From NCBI RefSeq assembly GCF_001766675.1, contig NZ_MJLT01000008.1, positions 1 to 64,000 on the forward strand: DNA of 64,000 nt, read 5' to 3'. Both the position numbers and the translations under genes were made by a program. Of this stretch, positions 8,397 through 16,892 are shown piece by piece (position 1 is the first letter of the stretch; every line of letters starts with the position of its first letter). The notes beneath the pieces were generated by a model. The model ran no database searches. It had not been told where the DNA came from and saw only the letters and a list, made by a program, of their open reading frames with translations. Source of the DNA: Arthrobacter sp. SW1. Lineage in GTDB: Bacteria > Actinomycetota > Actinomycetes > Actinomycetales > Micrococcaceae.

Positions 8397-9166
8397 CCGC
8401 CCAACGCCGCCGGCAGGCCAGGCAGCGCCCTTCCCGTGACCGGCTTGATCTCGGTCACCGTGGCGAACCCCGCGGCCAGCAAGGCGGCATCGCTGTCCGG
8501 ATCGGGCTCCTCCGTGGTGTCCGCGATGGCCAGGCGGACGTGATGCTGGCCGCGTTCGGCAAGGGTTGTTTGGACAATACCGAAGCGGGTCAGTGTGGCC
8601 GTGCGGTATTCGGGCAGGCCGGGACCGGCCTTGTTGGGGACGTTGAGGTTCAGGACGCTTCCGGCTTCCAGTTCCCTCAGGAACGGCAGCAGGCCCATGG
8701 CCAGCCGAGCGGCGACATCCCAGTGGAACGCGTCCGGATTCAGGCCGGTATCCAAAGAGACGGCCATTCCGCGTCCATCGTTGACGCCCGCCGTCAACGC
8801 AGCTCCGACCGTCCCGGAATGCAGGATGGCGCGCCCCACGTTGGCGCCGCGGTTCACCCCTGAGAGGACGAGGTCCGGCGGCGGGCCAAAGGCGCCGTGC
8901 GTGGCGATCATGGTGATGAAGGCGGGCGCTCCATGGACGGCGTAGGCATCGATGTCGTCCAGGCCTTCAAGTTGGCGCTGCTCGATCGAAATCATGCCGT
9001 CATTTTCCACGGCGGTGATCGAGGAACTGCTGCCGCTGGATTCGGCGGCCGGAGCTGCCACCACAACGCTGAGGCCGGCCTCGGCCGCTGCGGCAGCGAG
9101 GGCATGCAGGCCCGGCGAGGCGATGCCGTCGTCGTTGGTGATCAGGACGCGCACAGGCTGGTTCAT
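8393..9166 (-). CDS. surE: 5'/3'-nucleotidase SurE
   Basis: 257 residues. The N-terminal ITNDDGI motif carries the metal-binding DD, and the NR of SGVNRGANVG plus the HSGTVGAA block complete the SurE active site. The family dephosphorylates 5' and 3' nucleoside monophosphates. The ATG at 9166 overlaps the stop of the upstream PfkB kinase gene by 4 nt, so the two are co-translated. A nucleotidase paired with a PfkB-type kinase suggests work on the same sugar-phosphate or nucleoside metabolite (inference). Confidence 0.88.
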   Translation of the reverse strand: MNQPVRVLITNDDGIASPGLHALAAAAAEAGLSVVVAAPAAESSGSSSSITAVENDGMISIEQRQLEGLDDIDAYAVHGAPAFITMIATHGAFGPPPDLVLSGVNRGANVGRAILHSGTVGAALTAGVNDGRGMAVSLDTGLNPDAFHWDVAARLAMGLLPFLRELEAGSVLNLNVPNKAGPGLPEYRTATLTRFGIVQTTLAERGQHHVRLAIADTTEEPDPDSDAALLAAGFATVTEIKPVTGRALPGLPAALGG

Positions 9167-10140
9167 GGTTCCCGGACCTTTCGTGCCAGTTCGTCGGGGC
9201 TCATCTGCTGCGCCGTTTCCTCGCCGTCCAGCGGGACGATCTTGACGAGCCCGGCGAATTGGCGGATGACGGCGGCTTCGCCGGTGCCCAGGCCGTGGCG
9301 GGTCACGTTCTGTGCTCCGGCCGCGGTACCCAGGACCACGCCGTCGAGCAGGGTCCCGTGTTCGGCCAGGACGGCGGCCACGCCCGCGGTCAGGGAATCG
9401 CCCGCGCCGCTGGTGTCCACGGCCTGCATTTCCGGCACATGGATCTCGCTGAGCGCGCCTTTGCTGAGGACCAAGGAGGGAAGGTGGGCCCGCGTGACGA
9501 TGACGGCGGAGGCGCCTTCGCGGGCGAGCGTGTGCATGGCTTCGATGATCTGCCCGGTCTCGCTGGCGGCGGCGCGGCCGCTGCTGACGATTTCGTTGTC
9601 GGCCATTTTGATCACGGCGGGTTTTCCGGCCAGGACGGCGTCCAGCCTTTCGCCGGTGAGATCGGCGACGACGGTGCATCCGGCGGCGCCCAGATCGGCA
9701 GTCAACCTCCGGTACATGTCCGGGGGTACCGCATCTTCCTCGACGGCGCCGCTGAGGATCACGGTGCCGGCTTGCATTCCGGCCTGAAGCGTCAGCCCGT
9801 ACAGTTCGTCCAGTTCATGGCGGGTGAGCTTGTGGCCGGCCGATTCCGCGAGGACTTTCCGCTCGCCGCCGCGCCGGTCATGCAGGTACGCGCCGCTGCT
9901 GCCTTCGCCGGAAACGGACACCACCTTGATTCCCTCGTCCGCGATCAAGTGGCGCAAAACCAGGCCCGTCTCGCCTGCAAACACCGCGCAGATGGTTACT
10001 GATGCGCCCAGTGCCGTCAGCATCCGGGCCTGCCACACGCCCTGCCCTCCGGCATGGACGTGGATATCGGCGTTGCCTTCGAGGTCCTCGACGGTGACAG
10101 TCAGCACAGGGGATGGGGCGAAAACTACTACCGAGCCCAT
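9163..10140 (-). CDS. PfkB-family carbohydrate kinase
   Basis: 325 residues of the ribokinase/PfkB fold, closest in look to the 1-phosphofructokinase/tagatose-6-phosphate kinase branch (FAPSPVLTVTVEDL at the N-terminus, GGQGVWQARML near residue 34). The catalytic signature DTSGAGDSLTAGVA lies near residue 255, with the base in GAGD. The substrate is not determined; the N-terminal half is less conserved than in FruK, and GGKGxN reads GGQGVW. The ATG at 10140 has no ribosome binding site; an 18-codon reading frame with a strong AGGAGG site ends 10 nt beyond this start, so coupling is likely. The gene overlaps surE by 4 nt. Confidence 0.8.
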   Translation of the reverse strand: MGSVVVFAPSPVLTVTVEDLEGNADIHVHAGGQGVWQARMLTALGASVTICAVFAGETGLVLRHLIADEGIKVVSVSGEGSSGAYLHDRRGGERKVLAESAGHKLTRHELDELYGLTLQAGMQAGTVILSGAVEEDAVPPDMYRRLTADLGAAGCTVVADLTGERLDAVLAGKPAVIKMADNEIVSSGRAAASETGQIIEAMHTLAREGASAVIVTRAHLPSLVLSKGALSEIHVPEMQAVDTSGAGDSLTAGVAAVLAEHGTLLDGVVLGTAAGAQNVTRHGLGTGEAAVIRQFAGLVKIVPLDGEETAQQMSPDELARKVREP

Positions 10141-10184
10141 GCCGCACCGCCCTGTTCGGAAGTTCTGCCGTACATCGTGGCCAT
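10128..10184 (-). CDS. 18-codon leader reading frame coupled to the PfkB kinase
   Basis: Directly upstream of the kinase, an AGGAGG site sits 6 nt before an ATG at 10184 that opens a short frame (MATMYGRTSEQGGAAWAR) ending TAG at 10128-10130, 10 nt past the kinase ATG in another frame. The kinase has no in-frame start further upstream and no ribosome binding site of its own, so this leader probably delivers ribosomes by termination-reinitiation. No regulatory codon run is seen. Existence of the frame is seen; function is inferred. Confidence 0.5.
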   Translation of the reverse strand: MATMYGRTSEQGGAAWAR

Positions 10185-10231
10185 GGTTGCCTCCTGGAGG
10201 TTGGGATGCCCGATCGCGCCAGCACCTAATC

Positions 10232-10245
10232 CTAAGCACACTTAG
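10232..10245. promoter_or_regulatory. CTAAG-N4-CTTAG palindrome in divergent promoter
   Basis: A 5+4+5 palindrome, CTAAGCACACTTAG, lies between the kinase/surE operon (leftward) and the histidine kinase gene (rightward). Position suggests an operator. No regulator can be assigned. Confidence 0.4.
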
Positions 10246-10362
10246 CATCCGCGGGGGAAGAGGAACCCCAAAGGATGAAACAGCTGGCTTTCCGGTGGAG
10301 ATCGCCGTCGCGCCGCCGCAACAAGGGGGTCCATGCAGTCCCGCACGGATACTGTGGCTGGC

Positions 10363-11697
10363 ATGGAACAGACCCTGAAAGTTGTGCGGCATTGGGGCGC
10401 CCCCGCGGCGGCCGTCATCTTCTTCGCACTGTGGTGCGTCGGGGAAGCCGGCAGGATGGGGCCGTGGCCGGGGCTGCCGTACTGGCCGGGTACCTGGGCC
10501 CTTGTGGTCATGACGACGGCGATCGCCGTGGCCGTGTGGCAGCCATACCTTTCGCTGGGGCTGACGGCCATGCTCCTGGCCGGCCAGCTGCTTTACGTCT
10601 TTCCGATGATGGAGGCCAACCACTGGGCCATCTACATCGGCTCCTTCATTGCCCTGTCCTTCATCCTCTGGACAGCGCCGAACCGTGTCCGGCTGGTCGC
10701 GGGAATCTCCAACGTGGTTTTCGCGGGCATCATGACCTACCTGATGATTTCCTGGCGCTACGGGTACGGCGTCGGTTGGTTCATGCCCCTCGATCTTGGC
10801 GACCGCTGGGCACTTCACTACTACGGCTGGCAGCTGTTCGCCGTCCTGCTCCTGATCGCCGCCGGCTGCTCCGCCGTCGGGATTGTGCTGCGCCTCTACC
10901 AGGAGCGCGGCACCCTGTTCCTGGCCCGCAACGAGGCGCAGGCGAGCCTCAAGGAGGCTGAGGTGGAACTGGTCATCGAGCAGGAACGCACGCGGATCGC
11001 GCGGGACCTGCACGATGTCCTGGCCCACTCGCTCGCGGTCATCGCCGCCCAGGCGGACGGCACCCGCTACCTCAGTAAGGACCAGCCCAAACCGGTGCTG
11101 GACGCGCTTGAGAACATCGCGGTCTCGGCCCGGCACGCCCTGGTGGACGCGCAGCGCGTCATCGAAGGCGTGCGCGACGACGCCATGATGGCCCCGCAGC
11201 CCAAGCTCAGCGACGTGGGGCCGCTGGTGGAGCGGATGCGCCAGGGCAGCCTCAAGGTCCAGCACAGTGAGAGTGGTACGCCGGTGGACCTCGGCGGCGG
11301 GCAGCAGCTGGCCGTCTTCCGAATTGTGCAGGAATGCCTCACCAACGCACTTAAGCACGGCGGTCGCGGCACCGCCGTGCGGCTGCACCTGGACTGGAGC
11401 GGCCCCGGCCTCACCATCCATGCGGCCTCGAAGCTGCCGTCGTCCGCTGTTAATGGGGGAGCGGACGACGGCGGAACCCCCTCCCGTACCGGGCGCGGCA
11501 TCCCCGGAATGCGGGAACGCGCGCACCTGGCCGGCGGCTGGCTCACCGCCGGTCCGGACGGCGAGCAGTTCCGGGTGACGGTATTCATCCCGTACGGGCC
11601 GCACGCCCTGCCGCGGTCCGAGGCGGAACCGGAAGGGCCCGGCGTCGAGCCCCGCACCGAAGTACTTGGCGAAACGGAGCCCACGGCCCATGGCTGA
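10363..11697 (+). CDS. Sensor histidine kinase, NarL/DesK-like (HisKA_3)
   Basis: 444 residues. About six membrane helices occupy residues 13-178, followed by a coiled dimerisation helix and the phosphoacceptor motif ARDLHDVLAHS with His at about 217. The ATPase N box is IVQECLTNALKHG and the G box is TGRGIPGMRERA, as in the DesK-type family. The start is set at the ATG at 10363 because TACTGT (10350-10355) lies 7 nt upstream, as in other leaderless genes here; the upstream ATG at 10333 would precede transcription but has a GGGGGT just before it. It overlaps the response regulator gene by 8 nt. Signal unknown. Confidence 0.85.
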   Translation: MEQTLKVVRHWGAPAAAVIFFALWCVGEAGRMGPWPGLPYWPGTWALVVMTTAIAVAVWQPYLSLGLTAMLLAGQLLYVFPMMEANHWAIYIGSFIALSFILWTAPNRVRLVAGISNVVFAGIMTYLMISWRYGYGVGWFMPLDLGDRWALHYYGWQLFAVLLLIAAGCSAVGIVLRLYQERGTLFLARNEAQASLKEAEVELVIEQERTRIARDLHDVLAHSLAVIAAQADGTRYLSKDQPKPVLDALENIAVSARHALVDAQRVIEGVRDDAMMAPQPKLSDVGPLVERMRQGSLKVQHSESGTPVDLGGGQQLAVFRIVQECLTNALKHGGRGTAVRLHLDWSGPGLTIHAASKLPSSAVNGGADDGGTPSRTGRGIPGMRERAHLAGGWLTAGPDGEQFRVTVFIPYGPHALPRSEAEPEGPGVEPRTEVLGETEPTAHG

Positions 11698-12364
11698 AAA
11701 TCCCATAACCGTGGCGCTGGTGGACGACCAGCCGCTCTTCCGCGCCGGAATCCGGATGCTGATCCAGAGCCAGGCGGACATGGCGCTGGCCTGGGAAGCC
11801 GGCGACGGCGACGAAGCCGTGGACCGCGCGGCGGAGGAACGGCCGGACGTCATGCTGATGGACCTCCGGATGCCCGGGACCGGCGGAGTGGAAGCCACCC
11901 GCCGGATTTCGGCGGCGTCCGCTGCCGCCGGCGTGGACAAGCCGAAGATCATCGCGCTCACCACCTTCAACCGGGACCAGGCCGTGGTGGAAGCAGTACA
12001 GGCCGGGGCCAGCGGCTACCTGCTCAAGAGTGCCGAGCCCGAATTCCTTCTGGCCGCCATCCGCACCGTGTATTCGGGGTATTCGGTGATCGCGCCCGGT
12101 TCGGTGCACGAACTGTTCCAGCACGCGGCGCGGACGGTTCCCGCGTCCGGGCCGGACCTCAGCGTGCTGAACGGCCTTTCCGCCCGGGAACGCGAGGTTT
12201 TCCTGCTGGCCGCCAAGGGCTTGTCCAACGCGGACATGGCCCAAGGGCTCTTCGTATCCGAGGCCACGGTGAAGACGCACCTGCGCAGCGTGCTCACGAA
12301 GCTCGGCCTGCGGACCCGGTTGCAGTTGGTGGCGTTCGCCTACGAACACCGCCTGCTGGGCTGA
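11690..12364 (+). CDS. NarL/FixJ-family response regulator
   Basis: 224 residues. The receiver domain has the acidic pair D12/D13, phospho-acceptor D58 in MLMDLRMPG, a Thr/Lys pair (ALTTFNR, LLKSAEPE), and a C-terminal LuxR-type HTH (LSAREREVFLLAAKGLSNAD through VSEATVKTHL). The partner is the kinase it overlaps. Targets are unknown; no nearby operon has an evident shared site. The ATG at 11690 lies inside the kinase gene, typical of coupled translation. A GC-rich hairpin follows. Confidence 0.88.
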   Translation: MAENPITVALVDDQPLFRAGIRMLIQSQADMALAWEAGDGDEAVDRAAEERPDVMLMDLRMPGTGGVEATRRISAASAAAGVDKPKIIALTTFNRDQAVVEAVQAGASGYLLKSAEPEFLLAAIRTVYSGYSVIAPGSVHELFQHAARTVPASGPDLSVLNGLSAREREVFLLAAKGLSNADMAQGLFVSEATVKTHLRSVLTKLGLRTRLQLVAFAYEHRLLG

Positions 12365-12379
12365 GCGCCACCCGCCGGT

Positions 12380-12428
12380 TTGGCACTTCACGGCAGTGTC
12401 GTTCGCGCGGATTGCCGCGAAGTGTCAA
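12380..12428. repeat. Inverted repeat, TTGGCACTTC element
   Basis: 16-nt arms (12380-12395 and 12413-12428) with two mismatches, just after the response regulator gene. The arms resemble those of the element at 30151-30227 (TTGGCAGTTCGCGGCA there), and both are followed by a CGCGC run, so they are probably two members of one palindromic family. Confidence 0.6.
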
Positions 12429-12448
12429 CTCGCGCGGAAAGAAGCGGT

Positions 12449-12473
12449 GGCCGCCCCCTCAAGGGGAGCGGCC
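12449..12473 (+). terminator. Hairpin after the two-component operon
   Basis: GGCCGCCCCCT pairs with AGGGGAGCGGCC (one bulged A), followed by a T-containing stretch (GTTGTTT at about 12480). It probably ends the kinase-regulator transcript; the DUF4383 gene runs towards it. Confidence 0.55.
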
Positions 12474-12500
12474 GCCGTCGTTGTTTCCAGGAAAGGCGCG

Positions 12501-12974
12501 CTACATGGCGCGGCCCTTCGTCTCCTCCCTGACGTCACGGCCAAGCCACAGGCCAAGTGCAACCATCACCACGCCGAGCACCAGATGGAGCCAGTTGTCG
12601 GCGGTGTTGAGGGGCACAAAGTTGGCCATCGAGTCCATGGCGATGACGAGTCCGTACACCCACAGGGCCAGGTAGAGGACGCCGCCGCCTACCAGGTACC
12701 CGCGTGCCATCCTGGCGGTCCGGGCCATGTAGAGGCCGGCCGCGCCGAACAGCATGTGGACGATGTTGTGCAGAATGGAGACTTGGAAGATTCCAAGAAG
12801 CATGGCGCCCGACTCATGCCCGGCGAAGGTCATGGCGCCGTAGTTGCTCGTGATGCCCGGAATGAATCCGAGGACACCAACGACCAGGAAAACCCAGCCC
12901 AAACCCAGCGCCGTGTTGTGCAGTGAAAGCCCCATCACGTGGTGGTGCTGTGCCGGGTGTGAAGCGGTGGTCAT
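12501..12974 (-). CDS. DUF4383 family membrane protein
   Basis: 157 residues with four predicted helices, a His-rich N-terminus (HPAQHHH), and the family pattern GITSNYGAMTFAGHESGAML followed by HNIVHMLFGAAGL. The family is common in actinobacteria and has no known function. The ATG at 12974 is chosen over one at 12992 because GGAGGAG sits directly upstream. Confidence 0.82.
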   Translation of the reverse strand: MTTASHPAQHHHVMGLSLHNTALGLGWVFLVVGVLGFIPGITSNYGAMTFAGHESGAMLLGIFQVSILHNIVHMLFGAAGLYMARTARMARGYLVGGGVLYLALWVYGLVIAMDSMANFVPLNTADNWLHLVLGVVMVALGLWLGRDVREETKGRAM

Positions 12975-13182
12975 AACTCCTCCCAACCACATTTTGTACC
13001 GGCCAACCAAGTGGCTGGCCGCCTCGCGGCAAGGAGCTGTCGGAACCCTGCCGACGTGCATAGTTTACTCCCGAAACCCCCGGAAATAGAGGGGAGTGCC
13101 CGCCTGCCGCCAGTGGTCGCCGGGCCCGCTCGCTGCCACTGGCAGCTGCCTCCGGCGGATGCTCCGTGGTTAGCATGGAGCC

Positions 13183-14136
13183 ATGACTTCCGGGCACCCC
13201 GTTCCCGGGTATCGCGACACCCGGGACCTCACGCCGTTCCGCCGCGCCCGCGTCCGGACTCCCGCAAGCGGCCTGGCCGACGGCGTGGGCGGCGCCGTGT
13301 CCGGCGTGCTGCGCCCGCGAAGTGCCGGCCGGCTGTCCGTGGCGGGGGACGTGCCGCCGCTCAAGGCCTTCTCCGGGCGCACGGCCAAAGCCATGCATTC
13401 CGCAGTGTTCACGGGAACCGAGCCGGAGCGCCTGGTGCTGCTGGCCCGCGCGAATCCGGCCTGGGCCGGCCTTTGCCAGGTCCTGGCGGGCCTGCTCGCC
13501 TACAAGCACGGCAGCTATTTGCGTGCCGCGGAGCTCCTGCGGCTGGGCATTTCCACCAGGATCGACGACGCCGCCAGCCAGTTCTCCGCCACCTACCTTG
13601 GGCGGGTGGTCAGCCGGGTGGAGGTCGCCGAACGCGTCGAGGTTCCGGTGCTGTTCAGCGAAGAATCGGTGTTCCTGGCGCTCTCCCACTGCCTGCGGGA
13701 AACTGGCCAGTCGGTCGCCGCGCTGGAAGCGCTGGCCGGCCTGCCGCCGTCGTTGCCCGCTGCCCTGGCCCGCTCCACGGCGGCGTCGGCACTTGGCCGG
13801 CACCGCGACGTCGTCGACTGGACCGAAGGTTTGCTCAACGCGGATGACCTCTCCGCGGCACTGCTGCTCCTGCGTGCGCGTTCACTGCGGGCGCTCGGCG
13901 ACCGTGCCGGCGCGCAGCTGGCGCTCGCCGAGGTGCTGCGTCGCCGCAAGACCAGCCTGGCGTTGCGCAACGACGCCCTCACCGACCGCGCCCTCCTGGC
14001 GTTCGACGCCGGCCGCCGGGCTTTGCTGCCGCGCTCGCGGCGCGCTCCTGCCGAACCGGAGAACGGCGTCATACTCCGCGACGCCGAGATGCGCCGGCTC
14101 TGGGAGCAGGACTGGAAGGATCTCGGCGGGGACTGA
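13183..14136 (+). CDS. Hypothetical TPR-like protein
   Basis: 317 residues, mostly alpha-helical and Ala/Leu/Arg-rich, with several helix pairs of tetratricopeptide character between about 80 and 285 (for example AKAMHSAVFT, LLRARSLRALGDRAGAQLALAEVL). No signal peptide or membrane helix. The C-terminus ends in a charged helix (RRLWEQDWKDL). I cannot name a function. The ATG at 13183 lies 6 nt after TAGCAT (13171-13176) and also has GGAG within that spacer. It stands alone between a divergent DUF4383 gene and the ArsR gene. Confidence 0.7.
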   Translation: MTSGHPVPGYRDTRDLTPFRRARVRTPASGLADGVGGAVSGVLRPRSAGRLSVAGDVPPLKAFSGRTAKAMHSAVFTGTEPERLVLLARANPAWAGLCQVLAGLLAYKHGSYLRAAELLRLGISTRIDDAASQFSATYLGRVVSRVEVAERVEVPVLFSEESVFLALSHCLRETGQSVAALEALAGLPPSLPAALARSTAASALGRHRDVVDWTEGLLNADDLSAALLLLRARSLRALGDRAGAQLALAEVLRRRKTSLALRNDALTDRALLAFDAGRRALLPRSRRAPAEPENGVILRDAEMRRLWEQDWKDLGGD

Positions 14137-14177
14137 CCCTTGTGGATGTCTTTGGGGAGGCGTAACTTTGAAGTCAA

Positions 14178-14197
14178 CCAGTTGGTTGATCAACTGG
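14178..14197. promoter_or_regulatory. CCAGTTG-N6-CAACTGG operator upstream of arsR-like gene
   Basis: A 7+6+7 perfect palindrome lies 24 bp before the ArsR-type start. ArsR regulators usually bind such imperfect 12-2-12 palindromes over their own promoter, so autoregulation is likely (inference). Confidence 0.6.
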
Positions 14198-14220
14198 ATG
14201 GTTGTCTAAGAGGTAAGAGC

Positions 14221-14607
14221 GTGCCACACCAGGATCCGGCTGAAGCGGCCCTTCTTGATAGGGCGTTCATGGCGCTCGCGGACCCGGTCCGGCGGGAGAT
14301 CGTGGCCCGGCTGTCGCGCGGCGACGCCACGGTCAACGAACTCGCCGAACCGTTCGCCATCACCAAGCAGGCCGTGTCCAAGCACATCCAGGTCCTGGAA
14401 CATGCCGGGCTGGTCACCCGTTCCCGCGACGCCCAGCGCCGCCCGGTCCATCTGGACGCGGCGGCGCTTGAGCGGCTCACGGCATGGATCGACCAGTACC
14501 GGCTCCTAGCGGAAGGGCGTTACCGGAGGCTGGACGCCCTCCTGGAAAACCAGGCCTCCGCGCAGGCCCGCGGGTCGGCGCAGACTCCAAGGAGTGGGGA
14601 ACAATGA
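14221..14607 (+). CDS. ArsR-family HTH regulator
   Basis: 128 residues. The winged HTH reads ADPVRREIVARLSRGDATVNELAEPFAITKQAVSKH as separate helices, typical of the SRPBCC-linked ArsR group. There are no cysteines, so it is not a thiol metal sensor. The start is GTG at 14221 after a GAGG site; a longer frame from 14140 would run through the operator. The stop overlaps the SRPBCC gene start (ATGA at 14604). The pair ArsR-SRPBCC recurs in actinobacteria; its ligand is unknown. Confidence 0.85.
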   Translation: MPHQDPAEAALLDRAFMALADPVRREIVARLSRGDATVNELAEPFAITKQAVSKHIQVLEHAGLVTRSRDAQRRPVHLDAAALERLTAWIDQYRLLAEGRYRRLDALLENQASAQARGSAQTPRSGEQ

Positions 14608-15086
14608 GCAATCCAACCAACATCACGGCTGAGCCCGGCGTCCCGTTCGTGGACACCGTCCGCGAATTCGACGCGCCCGTGGACGCCGTCTACCGCGCCC
14701 ATGTTGAACCCGAACTGCTGGTCCAGTGGCTGGGCCCGCGCGAGGACAAGGTGGAGAACGTCCGCTACGACACCCGGGTAGGTGGCCGCTGGAGCTTCGA
14801 CGGCGCCAGCAGCGGCGGCTACGAGTTCACCTTCAGCGGCGTCTTCCACGCCGTTGAACCGGGCAAGCTCCTCATCATGACCTTCGAATTCTCCGGAGCC
14901 CCCGGCGAGGTCGGGATCGGGACCACGCGCTTCGAGGACCTGGGCGGCGGGCGATCCCGGATCTCCATCCACGATGTCTACCCCACAGTGGAGGCGCGGG
15001 ACATGGCGATCGGCAGCGGCATGAACTCCGGTGTGATCGAAGGCTACGAGCGGCTGGACGAAGTGCTCGCCGGGGAGCGCGTCTAG
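14604..15086 (+). CDS. SRPBCC (AHSA1-like) family protein
   Basis: 160 residues with the START-like fold pattern of the AHSA1 group: VREFDAPVDAVYRAHVEPE at the N-terminus, WLGPREDK, and the closing helix GMNSGVIEGYERLDEVL. The family binds hydrophobic ligands in a deep cavity, and members often sit beside ArsR genes. It is co-translated with the ArsR gene. No catalytic residues can be assigned. Confidence 0.85.
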   Translation: MSNPTNITAEPGVPFVDTVREFDAPVDAVYRAHVEPELLVQWLGPREDKVENVRYDTRVGGRWSFDGASSGGYEFTFSGVFHAVEPGKLLIMTFEFSGAPGEVGIGTTRFEDLGGGRSRISIHDVYPTVEARDMAIGSGMNSGVIEGYERLDEVLAGERV

Positions 15087-15090
15087 GGCT

Positions 15091-15735
15091 TTACGCCAGC
15101 TTGCCCGCCAGCGGGATGAGCTGCTCCACCAGCAGTACGACGCCGAGGCCCACCATCACCACGCCGCTCGCCAGGGTGACCACGCGGGCGGCGCCGGGCC
15201 GGGAGTGCAGCAGCTTGCGGGACCCCAGGGCGACGCCCGTGTAGATCAGCGCGGCCAGTGCCACGAAGGTCAGGCCCAGCAGCCCCGACTGGACGGGAAC
15301 CGGCAGCGCCGCCTCCGGGCTGACGAACTGCGGCACGAGCGCCAGGAAGAACAGCAGCCCCTTAGGGTTGATGCCGCTGGTGCCCATGCCCACCAGGAAG
15401 GTGCGGAGCTGGTTGTGGGACTGCCCGACGCCGTCTCCCGCGCTGAAGCGCGCACCCCGCCACGAGCGGATGGTGCTGATGCCGAGCCACAGCAGGTAGC
15501 CCGCGCCGGCGACGGTCAGCCAGCCGAGCAGCCCCGGGACCCCGGCCAGCAGCGCGGCAAGGCCGAGCACCATCAGGGCAGTGTGGAGCACGTATCCGCT
15601 GCAGAGCCCGGCGATCGCGGGCACGAAACTGCGCTGGCGCAGGCCTGCGGAAATCGAGTAGGCCCAGTCCAGTCCCGGGGTGCATGCCAAGGTGATGGCC
15701 ACGATGACGAACGCGAGGAACAGCTGGGGATTCAC
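15091..15735 (-). CDS. LysE-family amino-acid exporter
   Basis: 214 residues with six predicted helices and the family block TPGLDWAYSISAGLRQ near residue 19, plus GINPKGLLFFLALVPQF in the middle. LysE/RhtB proteins export amino acids. It is divergent from an Lrp/AsnC gene 115 bp away, the usual arrangement in which the Lrp protein senses the amino acid and induces the exporter. The ATG at 15735 follows AGGAG. Confidence 0.87.
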   Translation of the reverse strand: MNPQLFLAFVIVAITLACTPGLDWAYSISAGLRQRSFVPAIAGLCSGYVLHTALMVLGLAALLAGVPGLLGWLTVAGAGYLLWLGISTIRSWRGARFSAGDGVGQSHNQLRTFLVGMGTSGINPKGLLFFLALVPQFVSPEAALPVPVQSGLLGLTFVALAALIYTGVALGSRKLLHSRPGAARVVTLASGVVMVGLGVVLLVEQLIPLAGKLA

Positions 15736-15850
15736 GGGGGCTCCTGGGGTCTTCAGCCGGATTGGTCCGACAGGAAAACCTTAAGGAAAAGATGGCCATA
15801 AGTGTTCGTGAATTTATCTCGCTCTACGGCAGTTTCGGTAAGATATTTGC

Positions 15851-16306
15851 GTGATTGACGGAATCGACAAAACTATTTTGCGCCACCTCAAAGAGGACGG
15901 CCGGATGACCGCCACGGCGTTGGCCGCCAAGGTGGGTTTGACCGTGGCGCCGTGCCACCGCCGCTTGCGGGACCTCGAGTCCTCGGGCGTGATCCGGGGC
16001 TACCGGGCGGACATCGATCCGGGCGCGATCGGCCTGGGCTTCGAGGCGATCGTCTTCGTCACCTTGGCCAGGGTGGAACGCACCACCGTGGCCGAGTTCG
16101 AGGAGCGGGTGGAGGCCATGCCGAACGTCGTCGAAGCCCAGCGCCTGTTCGGCTCGCCCGACTACCTGCTCCGCGTGATCGCCGTGGACCTTCCCGCCTA
16201 CCAGCGCTTCTATGACGAGCAGCTTTCCTCCCTGCCCGGCGTCGAACGCCTCACCTCAACGCTGGTGATGAAGAACCTCAAGAGCTACACGGGCCCACCG
16301 GTGTAG
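15851..16306 (+). CDS. Lrp/AsnC-family regulator of the adjacent LysE exporter
   Basis: 151 residues. The N-terminal HTH (IDKTILRHLKEDGRMTAT, then GLTVAPCHRRLRDLE) is followed by a RAM/AsnC effector domain (VVEAQRLFGSPDYLLRV). The divergent lysE-like gene suggests it senses the exported amino acid. The GTG at 15851 lies 6 nt after TAAGAT (15839-15844) with no good ribosome binding site, so a leaderless mRNA is likely. Confidence 0.85.
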   Translation: MIDGIDKTILRHLKEDGRMTATALAAKVGLTVAPCHRRLRDLESSGVIRGYRADIDPGAIGLGFEAIVFVTLARVERTTVAEFEERVEAMPNVVEAQRLFGSPDYLLRVIAVDLPAYQRFYDEQLSSLPGVERLTSTLVMKNLKSYTGPPV

Positions 16307-16424
16307 CTGGGCGGCCGGAACGGCCAGCGAAGCTGCGCAGCGACGCCTCAGTTCATTGCGCTGGCGTCACGTGTGCGCAACGAGTCCCGGCTTCGGTGCG
16401 CAGCCGTGCACCGGGCGGCCGGCC

Positions 16425-16892
16425 CTAATCCCGCAGCAGCCCCGTGGTGCGGTACGGAATGACTTCGCGCAGGAACATGCTGGTGGACGTCCGGACGATG
16501 CCGGGGCAGAGCCGGATTTCCTCGGAAACACGGTAGAGGTCGTCCGGGCTGGTGGCGACCACCCGGATGATGAGGTCGGTATCGCCGGCGGGTGCGTGGC
16601 ATTCCAGGACTTCGGGGATCTCCCGCAGCGCAGCGATGGCCTCGTTCAGCCGGTGCTGGTCCAACTCCGCACTCACGGCGGCGGCCACCCCGCGTCCCAG
16701 GGCTGCGGGCAGTACACGGCTGCTGTTGGGCCGCAGCGCGCCCGATTCCGTCATCCGTTCCAGGCGCGACTGGACCGTGCCGCGGGCGAGCCCCAGGCGC
16801 TGGGCGAGAACCATGACGGGAAGGCGGGGATCGTCGTCGAGCGCGGCGAGGATCCGCTTGTCCGTCGCGTCCAATTGCTGCAAAGTGACCAC
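16425..16892 (-). CDS. Lrp/AsnC-family regulator
   Basis: 155 residues: HTH (TDKRILAALDDDPRLPVMVL, GLARGTVQSRLERM) and a RAM domain (VLECHAPAGDTDLIIRVVA). It is not close in sequence to the Lrp at 15851, so this is not a recent duplication. No target gene adjoins it; upstream is a 305-bp non-coding stretch. The GTG at 16892 overlaps an AGGTGG, which would better serve the in-frame TTG at 16883, so the start is uncertain by three codons. Confidence 0.82.
   Translation of the reverse strand: MVTLQQLDATDKRILAALDDDPRLPVMVLAQRLGLARGTVQSRLERMTESGALRPNSSRVLPAALGRGVAAAVSAELDQHRLNEAIAALREIPEVLECHAPAGDTDLIIRVVATSPDDLYRVSEEIRLCPGIVRTSTSMFLREVIPYRTTGLLRD

Noticed and set aside
10333..10362. Upstream ATG as start of the histidine kinase
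   Set aside because: The TACTGT -10 at 10350-10355 would put transcription start at 10363; the GGGGGT before 10333 is only 2 nt from the ATG.
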